From assembly GCA_905147135.1 (NCBI GenBank), contig LR990043.1:10637057-10701056 (forward strand): a stretch of 64,000 nucleotides of DNA, given 5' to 3'. The position numbers and the translations under genes were made by a program. Origin of the DNA: Blastobasis lacticolella (taxonomy: Eukaryota; Arthropoda; Insecta; Lepidoptera; Blastobasidae). Below are positions 1 to 13,100 of the stretch, piece by piece. The notes beneath the pieces are model-generated. The model was not told the origin of the DNA. It saw only the letters and a list, made by a program, of their open reading frames with translations, and did no database searches. The number at the start of each line of letters is the position of its first letter. Within the stretch, counting starts at the first letter, position 1.

Positions 1-181
1 AATCACTCCCAGAAGAGTTTGTCGAGGTAAACGGGATCGTTTCACCTTGTGCATATGCCCTAGCCAACATGTTATAGAGGTGTGCAACGCATTGCCGATA
101 CCCAATGTCTATAGGCAGCAGTGACCACTTTCCATCAAATGGCCCGCTTATCTTGTTTGCTCACCGTATAACACAAAAAAC
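1..181 (+). mobile_element. Jockey/CR1-type LINE, 3' end fragment
   Basis: The first bases read SLPEEFVEVNGIV in frame, the C-terminal WNSLP region of a lepidopteran LINE, followed by the family tail (GTGACCACTTTCCATC, then CCGTATAAC and an A run). The 5' side leaves the window. It lies in the receptor intron after exon 5. Confidence 0.7.
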
Positions 182-756
182 CTTTTCATGCATTCTCGTC
201 GGTTCAGGGCATTCTTTCTTTTCTTCATTTATTCCAATACACTTCCTTTTACTCCTACAATATATGGCATATATAGACATAAAAACTTTTCGTTTTCGTC
301 TCCTCTCATTCATTCATTCAGTAAAATTATTGCTACGTCTTAAAACAGGGAAAAGTAAAATCCTCTCTTCGAAATCCATATTAAATGTGTACTTATAAGA
401 TTTGTCGAATTATTTAATATGTTATATGTGCTCATTAGATAACGTACTTTAGATATCATCAGTCCATAGATTTTTAGTACTTATCTCTTATATTTACGGA
501 ATAATCGCCTGGGCACACTTTACATACAAAAGATATAGGTACGTACCTAGTACCTTTTTATGTAAATATTTAAATATAGTATGTAATTGATAACAGCGAG
601 CTTCGATCTCTCGGTCTACTACTGCCATTACTTCATGAAAAATACATGAAAACTGTTTCAAACTTTTCTTTTTCGTTAAATTATAACGAATATGACTATA
701 TAAAGCGTTACAGCTATCGCTTGCACCGATTACGAATTAGCTTGAACCGAAAAACC

Positions 757-905
757 AAAGCCTCCTTCATCTTACGAAGGAGGCTATGGAAAAACCAATG
801 TCCGCCATTGACAATCCATCTGGCATTCTGCTCATCTGACATTCTGCAAACCTGGCATTCTGCACATCTGGCATTCTACTAATCTGACATTTGGCCAACC
901 TAACA
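757..905 (+). repeat. Hairpin followed by a 16-17 bp minisatellite
   Basis: AGCCTCCTTC and GAAGGAGGCT form a perfect 10-bp stem with a 7-base loop. About 40 bases on, five or six copies of a unit near CATCTGGCATTCTGC follow. No coding potential. Confidence 0.6.
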
Positions 906-1049
906 TAATAAGTCAAGACAACTATAGGTAAGTACTTAATTTATGATTCTGCATATCCATACGGAAAAAGGCGTGACGTTACGTACGTACACGGAAGGTC
1001 ATTTGAAACTTTGCACCTTCTTCTATTTAATAAACTGAACCAGACTTAC

Positions 1050-1198
1050 CGCTGCCGAACCAGCACATCGAGTGTCCCATCTGCGCATCGAGCTCGCTGG
1101 CCACCGGGTAGATATCCAGGGCGAGCACGATGAGCGTGAAGGTCAGGGATACGCCCCACGCGTACAGCGAATAGAACACAAAGCGACGCCGGCCTGCA
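1050..1198 (-). CDS. Methuselah-like receptor exon 5 (helix 4 and loop 2)
   Basis: The acceptor is the TCCAG ending at 1199; this choice keeps the frame (GAGRRRFVFYSLYAWG), whereas the nearby GCAG would shift it. The exon encodes helix 4 and extracellular loop 2 with MCWF, then ends in phase 1 at GTAAGT. The next exon (helix 5 onwards) is outside the window. Confidence 0.85.
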
Positions 1199-4100
1199 CT
1201 GGACTTGCGTATTGGCTGGACGGTGCGAACACTCCTGCGCAAAAAAAAATTGGCAACTTTAACAAGCGGTTAGCTAATGTGAAACTGCGAAGTAGGTAAT
1301 GCATGTTACAGGGTGCATTGGCCATCACTGGGGAAACTCTAGGTTCAAAAGTAGGCTAATCTATGTAGGTAAGCCATGATGATAATGATCCTGGGGGCTA
1401 GTTCTCGTGCTGGGACATCTCGAATTCGACATTGTTTCTAGCTGAATATATTAAAAAATTAAATTTATATGTATCTTCGACAATAAAGGATTAGCGAAAA
1501 TCGTTGAGAATAAGTTTATTGCTTGCAATAGAGATTTAGTGACTTTTAACAAATATTTGTGGCTCGGAAAAATGTCAAATTCTAATTTCGTAAGCGCGAG
1601 AACTAATGATGAATGTCTGTCAGTTCCAAATCCAATCTAGACTGTATGTAGACTGTGCTACATCACAAATTACCTAAACACAAAAAATAACTTACTAAAA
1701 ATTTTAAAAATTAAAAATTTATTAAGTTCGTCCTACGTGGTCTCTAATCAACGACCTTTAGTCATCGAGTATCCATATTCACATATTAGCGAACCACTAT
1801 CCAACCAATTGATATTTGTTACGCTAATTTGTATTTACGCTCTACGATTGCCCATTCGGACACCTGATGGAATACAAACATTACCCACCTAATTTACTAA
1901 CGCCGATTTTCACGAATGTTTATTTTCTATTAGCGTAATAGATATATTTCTAGCAGACAGATCTTTATGCTATGTGGAAATGAATATTGTAATTTTGTAG
2001 CTAGGTATCGTACTCGGCGATGTATAGGTATAGTTGTGCCATCGTAGATATTTACAACTAATTAAAAAATATAAAGTCTAGTGTAATGAAACGTAATGGA
2101 GGGCCAACATAACAGTTTTCACCTGTTATCTAAAGTAAATAAGTAGTGAAAGTAGGGAGTTTAGATACTATAAGTAGGTCTGCTCAGCACCGCGGTCAAC
2201 GAAGTAAGTTTGGACACACCTAAATTTGTATCAGTGCCATAAAAAAGAATGCATCATACACGAATATGGCTTTAAAATTCAGAAATGCAGGATTTTGTTA
2301 CCACTATACCTATGTACGTATACCTACCTGATTTTTTGTAATTTTCATAATTACAAAGGAAGTAATGTTTTATCCTATGTTTTATCTTTAGTACCTAAAT
2401 AATAAGTGCTAAGTCAAACTTGAAGACCCGACTAAATGGGTGATCATACCAATTCAGTCGTCTCTTCAATCCGGCCTTATCCATTTCTCAACAGTCTCAA
2501 TTAGTTTTACTGCTTCCACAATTGACTATGATACGCAAGATTGGCCTAGCCGACAATATTGGTTATTGGTTTATTTATAAAAACAAAATCCGATATCGAT
2601 AACAGTAAGCCCATGCTCAAATCGTCGTTACGTGATTAGGAAATACTTGAACTAAACGAACTCTAATACGTCACTAGAAGCTTTATGGATTACTCCCACC
2701 AGTGCTCTGTGTCGCAATAAACAAGGTCGTTCTGTCTAATTGAATGTGTAACTTAATTGGTTATTTTAAAGGTCTAGTTCGTTACAAAATCAAACGATTT
2801 AATATCGTAAAAACAAAGTCCCACGCGTCTGTCTGTCTGTTCGCGATAAACTCAAAAACTACTGAACGGACTTTCATGCGGTTTTCACTGACAGACAGAG
2901 TGATTCATAAGGAAGGTTAAGGTGTATAATTTGTTAAGGTTACCCGTGCGAAGCCGGGGCGGGTCGTTAGTATTACATAAAAATAATTCATTATTTTTAT
3001 GTAATACTAACGATGCCACGTTACGCTAACAAACGCCATATTTATTCTAATTGCACAAATTGTTCTAACATAAAAACAGCCCCGTTATCTTTACAAGGGT
3101 TATAAATGAATGCCCGAGTTGGTGACGCAGCACATTATACTGAGCGTGCGAAACGTCCGCTGAGACATTAACGGTGCTTTAATTAATACACACCCAGTTT
3201 GTATTAATTCGCTAAGCGACCTTTTCCGCTGTCGCTTCTCATTAGTGTCAATTTCGTAGCTATGACAATTTTTTAACATTAGAATACCATTAAAGTACCA
3301 ATAACTTAATTCAGATTTGAAGACCGGAGACCGGGCGAAGTGGACTAGATGAGTAGGAACGGACCCTGGCTATGTGGAAATTTTCTATTAGCGTAATAGA
3401 TATATTTCTAGCAGACAGATCTTTATGCTTGTAAGAATTTTATCAATCAGACCATTGAAAAAAATATTACAAATTAAAAGGAATGAATAAAATTGTGATA
3501 ATTTCAATAGATAGATACTAGATTCGTAAATTTAAAATAATGAAGACACTTTATTTATCGCTCACTTTCAAGAATTAGCTATGACGCATTGCCGTGTTCT
3601 CAATACCTATTACTGAACAAATTGATATAATTTCACGTGAGTTACATGTATATATATATATATGTATATGCAATCAATGAAATTGGGTAATCCTATACAT
3701 ACAACCATAATGAGGTTTACCTCCCTGATCAAACAGAGTTTCGGTAAAATCGAAGTAGTGTAGGAAGTAACGTTACGTCAGCTAGCGCGGTTTCTCGACG
3801 TCACTGATTCTCAGAACTGAGCCCACGGTCAGTTATTAGTATTTATTGCTGTTCACAAATCTAGTCATTGTTCTATTGTCCTCTTTTGGCCAGCTCTACC
3901 AGGCAGGCCCCATTACCCCAGACACCACAGTTCTACCTGTTATTGTTGGGCATTGTATTCCTACGAGTACACCAATATCGCAACATAAAAGGTGGCTGGG
4001 TAAAGTTACTTCTTAGTCCCTTGATATTAAAGACAAAATACTTCAAAAGCTTCTGTATTAAAAATCAGATCTGCGGTTTGCATAGTTAAAGTAACCGTAC

Positions 4101-7100
4101 CTTGAAAAGTTAATTGTAGAGAAAATAAATCCAAAGAAAAGGAATTGGAAATTAAGATACTACCTCAAACAACACAAAGAAGTCTCCAACCACATTCATT
4201 CATAAATGATAAGTTTTTAAGTCTCATATGTATACGAACACCTATGCATGCAATTTGCACCACGACGTGTCCGTGTCCGACATGTGTACAAATTGTTCTG
4301 ATCGCTAATCAATTTCTGAGGCAGACACTTACTCATATATTGTGAGTCTGAATTATTAACTATAGTGAAATCACACCATATGACCTAGTCAATAATTATT
4401 TTCGTAGATATAATTAATTAGCATAATCGAATAGGAGCCAATCAATTAGATTAAACATTGGTTCCGAATACCTATCACCAAGGTCATCCAGGCATCACTG
4501 CAACAGGTAAGTACGTAGGTAGGTAGGTATTAATAGCAGATCCACCTACACCTACATACCAATATGATGCCCCGTGGCCTTCCATGGCCCCGCACCGTCC
4601 GATTGTTTACTGATATTAGCAGAGGGGTCCGCAACAAATTGGACGTTAGTCTCTCACTCACCGTAATGAAACTATTTGGAGATCTAATTAATTTCTCGTA
4701 GGCTTTTGTTTGCAATAAGTATATTGGATTAGTTAGGTACTTACTTCAAATTAATAAGTACCTATCATAGCTAGGTATGTAAAATAATGGACTTCCCAAG
4801 GCTATCCAAGAAAGCCCCACCTACCCCATTTTTAGGAAGAGAGTAAGGGAACACTTCTTATCTACACAGCTATGATAGGTATATAGTATGTATGTATTTA
4901 CGTATTTATGTTATATGTATATATTTATGTATTTATGTTATATATAGTATAATTATTTTTTATGTACATGTCTGTTAATATTATAGGATTTACTTTAGGT
5001 TAATAGCTTTTTTTTTAACTTTATCTAAAAGTACATGCTCAAGTACCCGTGATATTGCTTCCACACCTTTCAGGTTGGCTGGAACAGATCTCTTGCAGAG
5101 ATAAGCTCGCCTTTGTAAACTATGTTTAAGTTCTAACGATGTAACATTGTTTTATGTACAATAAAGAATATATAATATTTCAAAAAGTTTACCTACATAG
5201 AATAATTCGTTTAGGATAGATAGAGTAATCGAGTAGGATAGGTACAATAATCAGAAATTAGGTATCCATAATAAAATAAAATAAATATTCGTGGACAAAT
5301 TCACACAGCACCATCTAGCCCAAAACTAAGCAAAGCTTGTACTATGGGTGACAGATAACTGATATACTACTTAAATACGTTTTTTTAAATACATATTCAT
5401 TATACATAGAACACCTAGACCCGTAACAGAAATTAAAATTCATCATTTCAATTTTGCCCGGCCGGGAATCGAACCCGGGACCTCTTGCGTGGCAGACCAG
5501 CATGCTGACTATTGAACCACTCAGGTCGTTAAAATGGTAATGATTGGACATACCCACGTAATTGCACTGGGTATATATTTAGGTATCTAGTTAGGTAGGT
5601 AGGTAAGTTTCAGGGGAAGAACCATTGCCTACAAAAATTTTACAATTTAGTACTTTTTATTTTAATCATTGATTAATGTCTTATCTTATTTAAGTATTAA
5701 TTTGCCGAATTCATAGAATTCGTCAATGTGTGTAGGTATCTTATTCTAATGCAGGTAAATATCGGTAAATCTCATCTTCATCGGTCATTACAATATACAA
5801 ATTCTCATTATCGAGTTAGCAAATACGAAACATAACATAACACAAAACAGCGCAATGTAAATATCGGCAAAATGTAGAACCACACTGAGAGGAGCAAACA
5901 TTTGTCCATATTACGAGCGAGACGAGAAGACCGTTGGCGGGCGAGCGTCAGAGTTTCAACAAATCAGTGAAAATAAATAAACGTTATAAGTTATGGATGA
6001 ATGTAGGAGAAACATGCTTCCACTAATCTTTTGTTAAAGAATATTACTCATGCTCTCATTTATATGTAGGTAGGCGTTTACGCGATCTTGTGAATTTCCC
6101 TTATCGTAAGCAAATTTTGAAGTTGGAATCGTTTCGTTCGAAACTGCGTCTCGTTTCACAGAGAAGATAATTTGTTCCACCCACGGATTACATTTACAGG
6201 AGCAGTGAATTTTTCCATGAATAAGTAATTACTAAATGCCAAGCGGCCTTCATTTTCAGTACGAAATTGTATATCCACGTTACGTTTATTTCACGCAATG
6301 AGTCATTTATATTCTTCAACGATGCGGGAATTACTACTGAATTACTTGTTGCTATCATATCCCAAAATTCAACCATGTACTAATATTTCTACTTAACGAA
6401 ATTAGTATTCACATTAGATGTTACAGTAAACTATGGAATCTTGTCTTGTCTACGAAGTACCTACGTAAAGTTTGTTCCCTGGCATAAATCACCAGGTTCT
6501 GAATGCACATTAGAGACTGTACCATTCACTTATAATACGATTAAAATATTATTTGAAACGGGAAACAATTGTTATTTACATTAATCTAATACATAAATTA
6601 CATGGTGTAGGAATTTATAAAAAAATTACTTGGATAACCTTACAGGATTTATAGAATAATTAATCTTCAAGCAAAATCCGTGGGCAGGAGTTCCTAGGTA
6701 TTAGTAAATAAAGTCAGTCTGAGCCACCGCAATACCTACTTGCCTTCAAAATGATTATTACTACCCTAATAAACTGTTTCGAGCAATTCATGATGTCAGT
6801 GCATACAAAACCACCAATAGGTATGCCTGGTGATATAATTTAGGGAAAAAACTGTACAGTGACTACTAGTATCTATTATATCTCGCTTTGGAATATTTTT
6901 GGCTAAAATTCATAGCCTCGTCCAGCAATTCATTCGTACCCGAAATGTTGGGGGTTTGTAAACACAATCATTGATTTTCGATTAGGTACATTGAAGTTGC
7001 TACGTGTTATTCCAGGCTCAATGTGAAAACACTCTGACATGATAATGTGCCGTGCCTATTAATTTACTTATCCATGGCCTAATTAACACTTCTTTAAATA

Positions 7101-10100
7101 TAGTAATAAATTGATGGGTTCTAAGTATAACGAACTTTGTTAAAACTCTGTATCGAATATAAAAAATAGGAAGTAAATGAGCCTAACATTTTTCAAAGAG
7201 CTTAAAGGAGAAGGCACTTTCTCACATTTTTAAATTTATTGACTGTAACTTTTGGGATATAATATATATTATAATTTGAATCTATGACAGTATATTTTAG
7301 GTGGATGGGTTATCAGAAAAGCTGCTAACCTTATACACTTTAAACATATACTTATGTGAGGTCAGTCAAACTGTCAAACCTGCCCCATTATGGGCAATTT
7401 CCTTCAAAGGTTCAAAACCTATTTTATGAAATAATTGATAATAATTAATACTAATTATAGTCATATAAACTGAACAAATACTTTGGTAAAAACAGAACTG
7501 TGTGTATGAACATCAAGTGTTCTTTATAAATCCTTGTAACTTGAAATAAAAATATTGATCTTGCAGGCATGAAAATAAAAACTGATTATGAAGTTTGAGT
7601 CTGTTTGAGATACCTGAAGCTTAAAGAAACAGAGTACTTGGGTACTTCTACTTTGCGTTTATCTTTGGATTGACACAATGCTAAATGAACTACAATTACT
7701 AAGGATGTATTAGCAAGATCCCGTTGGGGAATCACACGAGTGCTCGAGCGAGCTTTGTTTGTTGTTGCAAGGCTTACTCAACTCACCCAAATGTCCACCA
7801 GATGTCGAAGCACATGACGTTCAGCCACACGAACGCAGCCACGAAACCAAAGTAGATTCCATAACCTGCAAATAGTGCCAATATAGTCCACAATACTAAT
7901 AGCCATCTTTTCGAGTTATGTATCTGTTCGAACTGTTGTTGTGCTCTCGCGCACGAGGGCCTGCGGTTCGCCTTGACCATGATCCAGGCTTATATAACGA
8001 ACAGATTAATATACGCAAATTTTGCTTTAATTAAAACTTGAAAGCAGGTGGGACCGATATTCATATAGGTAGGTGCCTACGAATAGTTAATTTACTAGAC
8101 TAGACTAGACTTAATTTGAAACAAATTACCTCCTAGCTAAACGAATTTTCTGTAATCCTACTGTTTTAGTTTTACTAATAGGGTAGGTATCCGACTGGTT
8201 GAATATACAGAATTCCTTTGTTGTCAAATTATGTAGGAGTCTCACACATTTCAATTAGCACTTTTTGAAATTTGTAACCCAACCTATTTTTACGCCACCT
8301 TAGGTCAAATATTTCATAAACATTGGCCAAATAGAGAAACGATGTAGATACCTTGTTATTAATTACAATTTGTATCATCCAGTAAGGATGATGATGTTCT
8401 AATTCAATACAATTATACTTTAGTTATCTATGGTACCCAGAATAGGTACATTTGGACAATGGTCTATAAAATGTAGAATGATGTATGCAAATAGAGCTAT
8501 ATTTTATGGTGCTACTCTAATATGGCGATGTATTTATGTAGGGGTAGGGTTGACGATCATATACTTATATAAGGTGTAGAAGTGATATTAAGAAATCGTA
8601 TTGAGATGCTTGACAATAGTTCGTCTCAGTAGATACAGACATCATTATCATTTTCATGAGTCCTATAGCTACTTACGAGAAGAATAGTACCACCCGCGGA
8701 AAAAACCCATTACTACCTAAAACTACTATTTAAATAAGTATAATAAGGAGAAGAGCATAGTCGAGGGGGGGGGGGGGGGGGTGATAGTTTTGAACTCGCT
8801 GCGCTCGCTCATTTATTGAACACTAGTGGACCCGGCGCGACTTCGTTCACGTACACCTACCCACCCTCTACCCATTTTTCTTGCTTATAAACCTTCCTCT
8901 TGAATCACTCTATCTATTAAAAAAAACCGCATCAAAATCCGTTGCGTAGTTTCAAAGATTTAAGCATACAAAGGGACATAGGGACAGAGAAAGCGACTTT
9001 GTTTTATACTATGTAGTGATTGACACCAATCGCGCCGCGTTCTTAATTCGGATTTAAAGAGAGAATATATAGGTATACCAAAAAAGTCCGAGCCGAGCTC
9101 GCTTCGCACACACTTAGTCATTGGTTTTTGTTATATTTAGGTATCATGTTCTAACCGAATCAATTGCGCCAAAATTGGAAAAATGTCGTGTTCGCTATTT
9201 ATATATTGTACGTTATTTTTCATTTTCAGTTACTTTTATTACGATTACCGCATATTTAAAGGGGGATCGATATTTATATGTTTTGATCTTGAACCCCCCC
9301 AAAACCAAAACCTGGCTACGCCCGTGGCGAAGAGTTTGAACATAATAGAGCTTTATAGTGTGTACAGATCTAGCGAGCACGCTGCGAATAGCCGGATTTA
9401 CACTAAGCGCTCCACTACGCTATTTTTTTATCGCTCACTTCTATCCAAGCGGTTTTAAATTATGATTTGCGGAATGAAAAATTCATTATTTTGAAGCATG
9501 AGGCTGATTTTCCCTATTTTTGAACCATACCCTTTCGGTGTTGTTGGCAATGTTTATTTAAAATATATATAATTTTTCTTGTCGAAAATCAAAATTAATA
9601 ACTGTTTTAATTAAAGCGAGCGATTATTAATAGAGCCCCTGCACGCGGCTCGCGACACGAGTGGCAGCAACGGCGCATTCACAAAGAATGATGCACCCGT
9701 TAATGTATAAAGTGTTTTAATAGAAAAAATCAAACAGTTGAATATTTCTTCAGTAAATACCTATATTTTCCGTATCCACCATATTAGTACCTTTTTACGA
9801 CAACTTTTTTACGTCACTGTTGTCACATATTTTTTCTTTGATTCGTACTTCAGGTGTCGCATATTTATTCTTTGAATCATACTTTAGGTTAAATCACGTT
9901 AAGTCCTAGCTAAACATAAAAGAGAAGACACCAAAACATTTGAAAAAAATCGCCGTCATCCTCACCAATGAAGATGCATAGTCTTATGTCCTCCACGTTG
10001 CTGAACTGCGCACGCGCAAGGCACGAGTACGCGAAGCACATCGTGCTCACGTGGCTGATGATGGTGCGGCCGTGGAGGTTCCGCAGCTCTGGCAGGCTGA

Positions 10101-13100
10101 CATACACCAGCAGCGTTAGCGCGAGACAGACGGCTGACGTCGTATTGATCTGGCAGGATGCATAAATAAGCATAAGAAACCAAGATGAGCTTTACGACGA
10201 AATTATTAAAAGCGGTAGTACTTATTCTCTTTGACTCACGCGATGCACAGACATTGCAAATTAAACACTTTCAGCGGATTAGTCACGATTTTATAGGTAT
10301 TTATTGCTTATATTGCAATCACTTTACAGTATTAAATGTTGAAGAATTATAAATATAAAACAGTGAATACTCCGGCTGAAGGTAATTCAATTGAAATATT
10401 ATAAATGTCGTTTTCAGGACATCATAACATGCCGCTGTTCAATCATTATCATCATCTTGGCGTTAAAGTTCCGGTTTGGCGGGAAGGGATTTGGCAGATC
10501 AGGTAAATACAGTAGAGCGTGGACCCTGCTACCAGGGGAACCTGACAAGATCGAATCATGGCATTCAGTCGCCTGATTGCGCATATTTAATCACGATTTT
10601 AATTTCTTGCATTTTATCAATGGGAATAAAAATTTAGAATCTACAAAGATAAGAAGATAAGAATCTAGCTAGTCAACTAAGCATTATTTGTTCGGAATTT
10701 GGGTCTGAGAGTTAATTCCTATCCTCATTTTCTCATAAAATGGTTAGAACCCTAGAAATAAATCTCATCACCCATACAATAAAGGTGCCCAACGTAGGTA
10801 GGTAGTAATATTCATCACCAATACCTATTATCTAGATACGATAGACATGGACATCGGTAAACTGTGCCTAATTACCTATTATACTTTTTTTAAATATTAG
10901 TACTCAGTAGTACTTATATCGTTCTAAAAACAATTGAATTTAAATTAACGAGAAATGACTAAAACATGATCAAGGCTTGCGTATACTTGCTTATATATTG
11001 GATAGTAGCTTTTAATTCTCCCACGGATGTTAATTTATCAAATCAGGAGTTCATAATATTAGTCATAATAAGTAGTCACCGGAACTAAGATAACGTTCAA
11101 ACATGCAACGTTTAACCGAACAGATCAAACCAGAGTAGATAGTCCTGAATAATTGGGACTTGAAAAAAAAAATGATTAAATCTCATGCGAGGCGCTATCC
11201 TAATTGGTAACGGTCGTACGACGGACGTCGCCCGACCAATAGAAGACCTCTAAACAGTCGCACGACCGTTGCCAATTATTACAGCGCCGTAGGATGTGTG
11301 TTTGTTACTCTTTAAAAAATCTTTTATGGCGTTGTAGGTAATTTTCATGAAAAGTCAAACTAATTGGCAACGGTCGTGAGACCATTGTCGTACGAAGGAT
11401 GTCGGTTGGCCGATAGGAAAGTGCACGATTATGGTTACACGACCGTTGCCAATTATTACAGCGTCTTAGGATGTGTGTTTGTTCTCTTTCAAGAAATAAT
11501 TCATTTTGGGGAGGTAGGTACTTTTCTTAAAAAGTCAAATTTATTGGCAAGGGTCGTGAGACCATTGTCGTTCGACGGATGTGGGCCGACCAATAGGAGA
11601 CCTCAAAACCGTGGTCGCACGAACGTTGCCAATTAGGACAGCATCTAAAAGCTATAGATAACCATATTACGATCAAGTGTATTAATTAGGTAATTGAAAC
11701 ATCTTACAATGGCATTCATGAAGAAGTTCTTCTCGCTCAACTGAACGTAGCAGGATAGGCCGGTGACTTCCACGTCCTCACTGGGGCAGTCCCGCATGTC
11801 AAACACCTCGAGGCAGTAGTTATTCGGGTCCAGTGCCGATGGTCCCACCAGCCGTCCAGACCTCGTCAGCCAATGCTGGTCAGTCTCCGACGATCGGTTC
11901 AGGGCGAACTTGCCCTTCTCGCAAACCAGGTTCACCCGGATTCCCATTACGTCTACAAATGTAATTTTTTTAAATTAACTATAATTATGTTGCCATATTA
12001 TAAAAATAATAAAGTCACGTTAATCCCATTAAAATCAGTTTAAATTTTCGACCTTGATTCCCTGGTCACAACTCCCAGCCAGGTGGGTCATCATCTACGT
12101 CTTGGCGTCGATATCCCGGTTGAGTTCCCACGTGCGAGGGACCGGGGTCCCCCTTGGCCATGATCCAGGATTAGGTAGATCAGACAATCATAATAGAGGG
12201 ACTGCAATCTGGCACTGGCCATCGACGCTCTTAGCCGAGGTAGGTAACTACCCTTTTCCAGCTCTACAGCATCGGCGCTTGTCAAAATTTGTGGTCTTAT
12301 TCGGCTTAGAACAAAATTTGCCGACGGTACAATCAGCACACTACTAAACACATGCCTCGCTTAGCATTATCATCACAGCCCATATCAATCCACTGCAGAA
12401 CTTAGGACCTCTCCCACGAAAAGGAAGGTTATTGCCATAATCTCCACGCTCGGCAGGCAGGTTGGAGATCGTAGTATTATGAATATAACAATGGAAAACG
12501 CTGCTGCCCATTTTCCAGTCTATAGAGACTCTATATCTTTTGCCTCGATAACATTAGTCGCCTTGCACGACACCCAGGAGTGTAAGGGGTTGATACTATT
12601 CTACTCTGCCGGACACCACACGGCTATTTATTTATTGCGCTTTGCATACCTTGATCTAAAAGCCGTCTACACGTTTCCAGTCACTCTTAGCTTCAGATTT
12701 TAGAAAGACATAAAGATTATAGATAAATAAAAATGTTTTGAACAGTAAAAGCGATAACATGCCATTTCTGTCTAATACGCAATGCTTTTGCTTTTAACAC
12801 TAGAAAGATAACCTATTTTATAGTACCTACATTCTAAAGGTAAACATGCGTCGATTTCAACGTTTACTGTAAGTTACGACCGTTTCTATGAAGATGCTAC
12901 ATTGAACTGATATACTACATACAGTTTTTAAATACCTTCATATTCATTGTAGATAGTAACCAGGAACAGAAATGAAAAATTGTTTACTTTAATTTGGGTA
13001 ACAAAAAGGGTTGAAAAATAAATAAATAAATAAGGGTCAAAATAATCTTGAATACGGATCTAGGAAAAAAATATACCTAAGTACCTACCCCGACTCTTCC

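Noticed and set aside
1072..1299. Plus-strand frame opposite receptor exon 5
   Set aside because: A shadow of the conserved minus-strand exon, with no family features of its own.
5456..5532. Possible functional tRNA-Gly on the minus strand
   Set aside because: The B box and anticodon loop are tRNA-like, but the acceptor stem does not pair and a SINE body follows directly.
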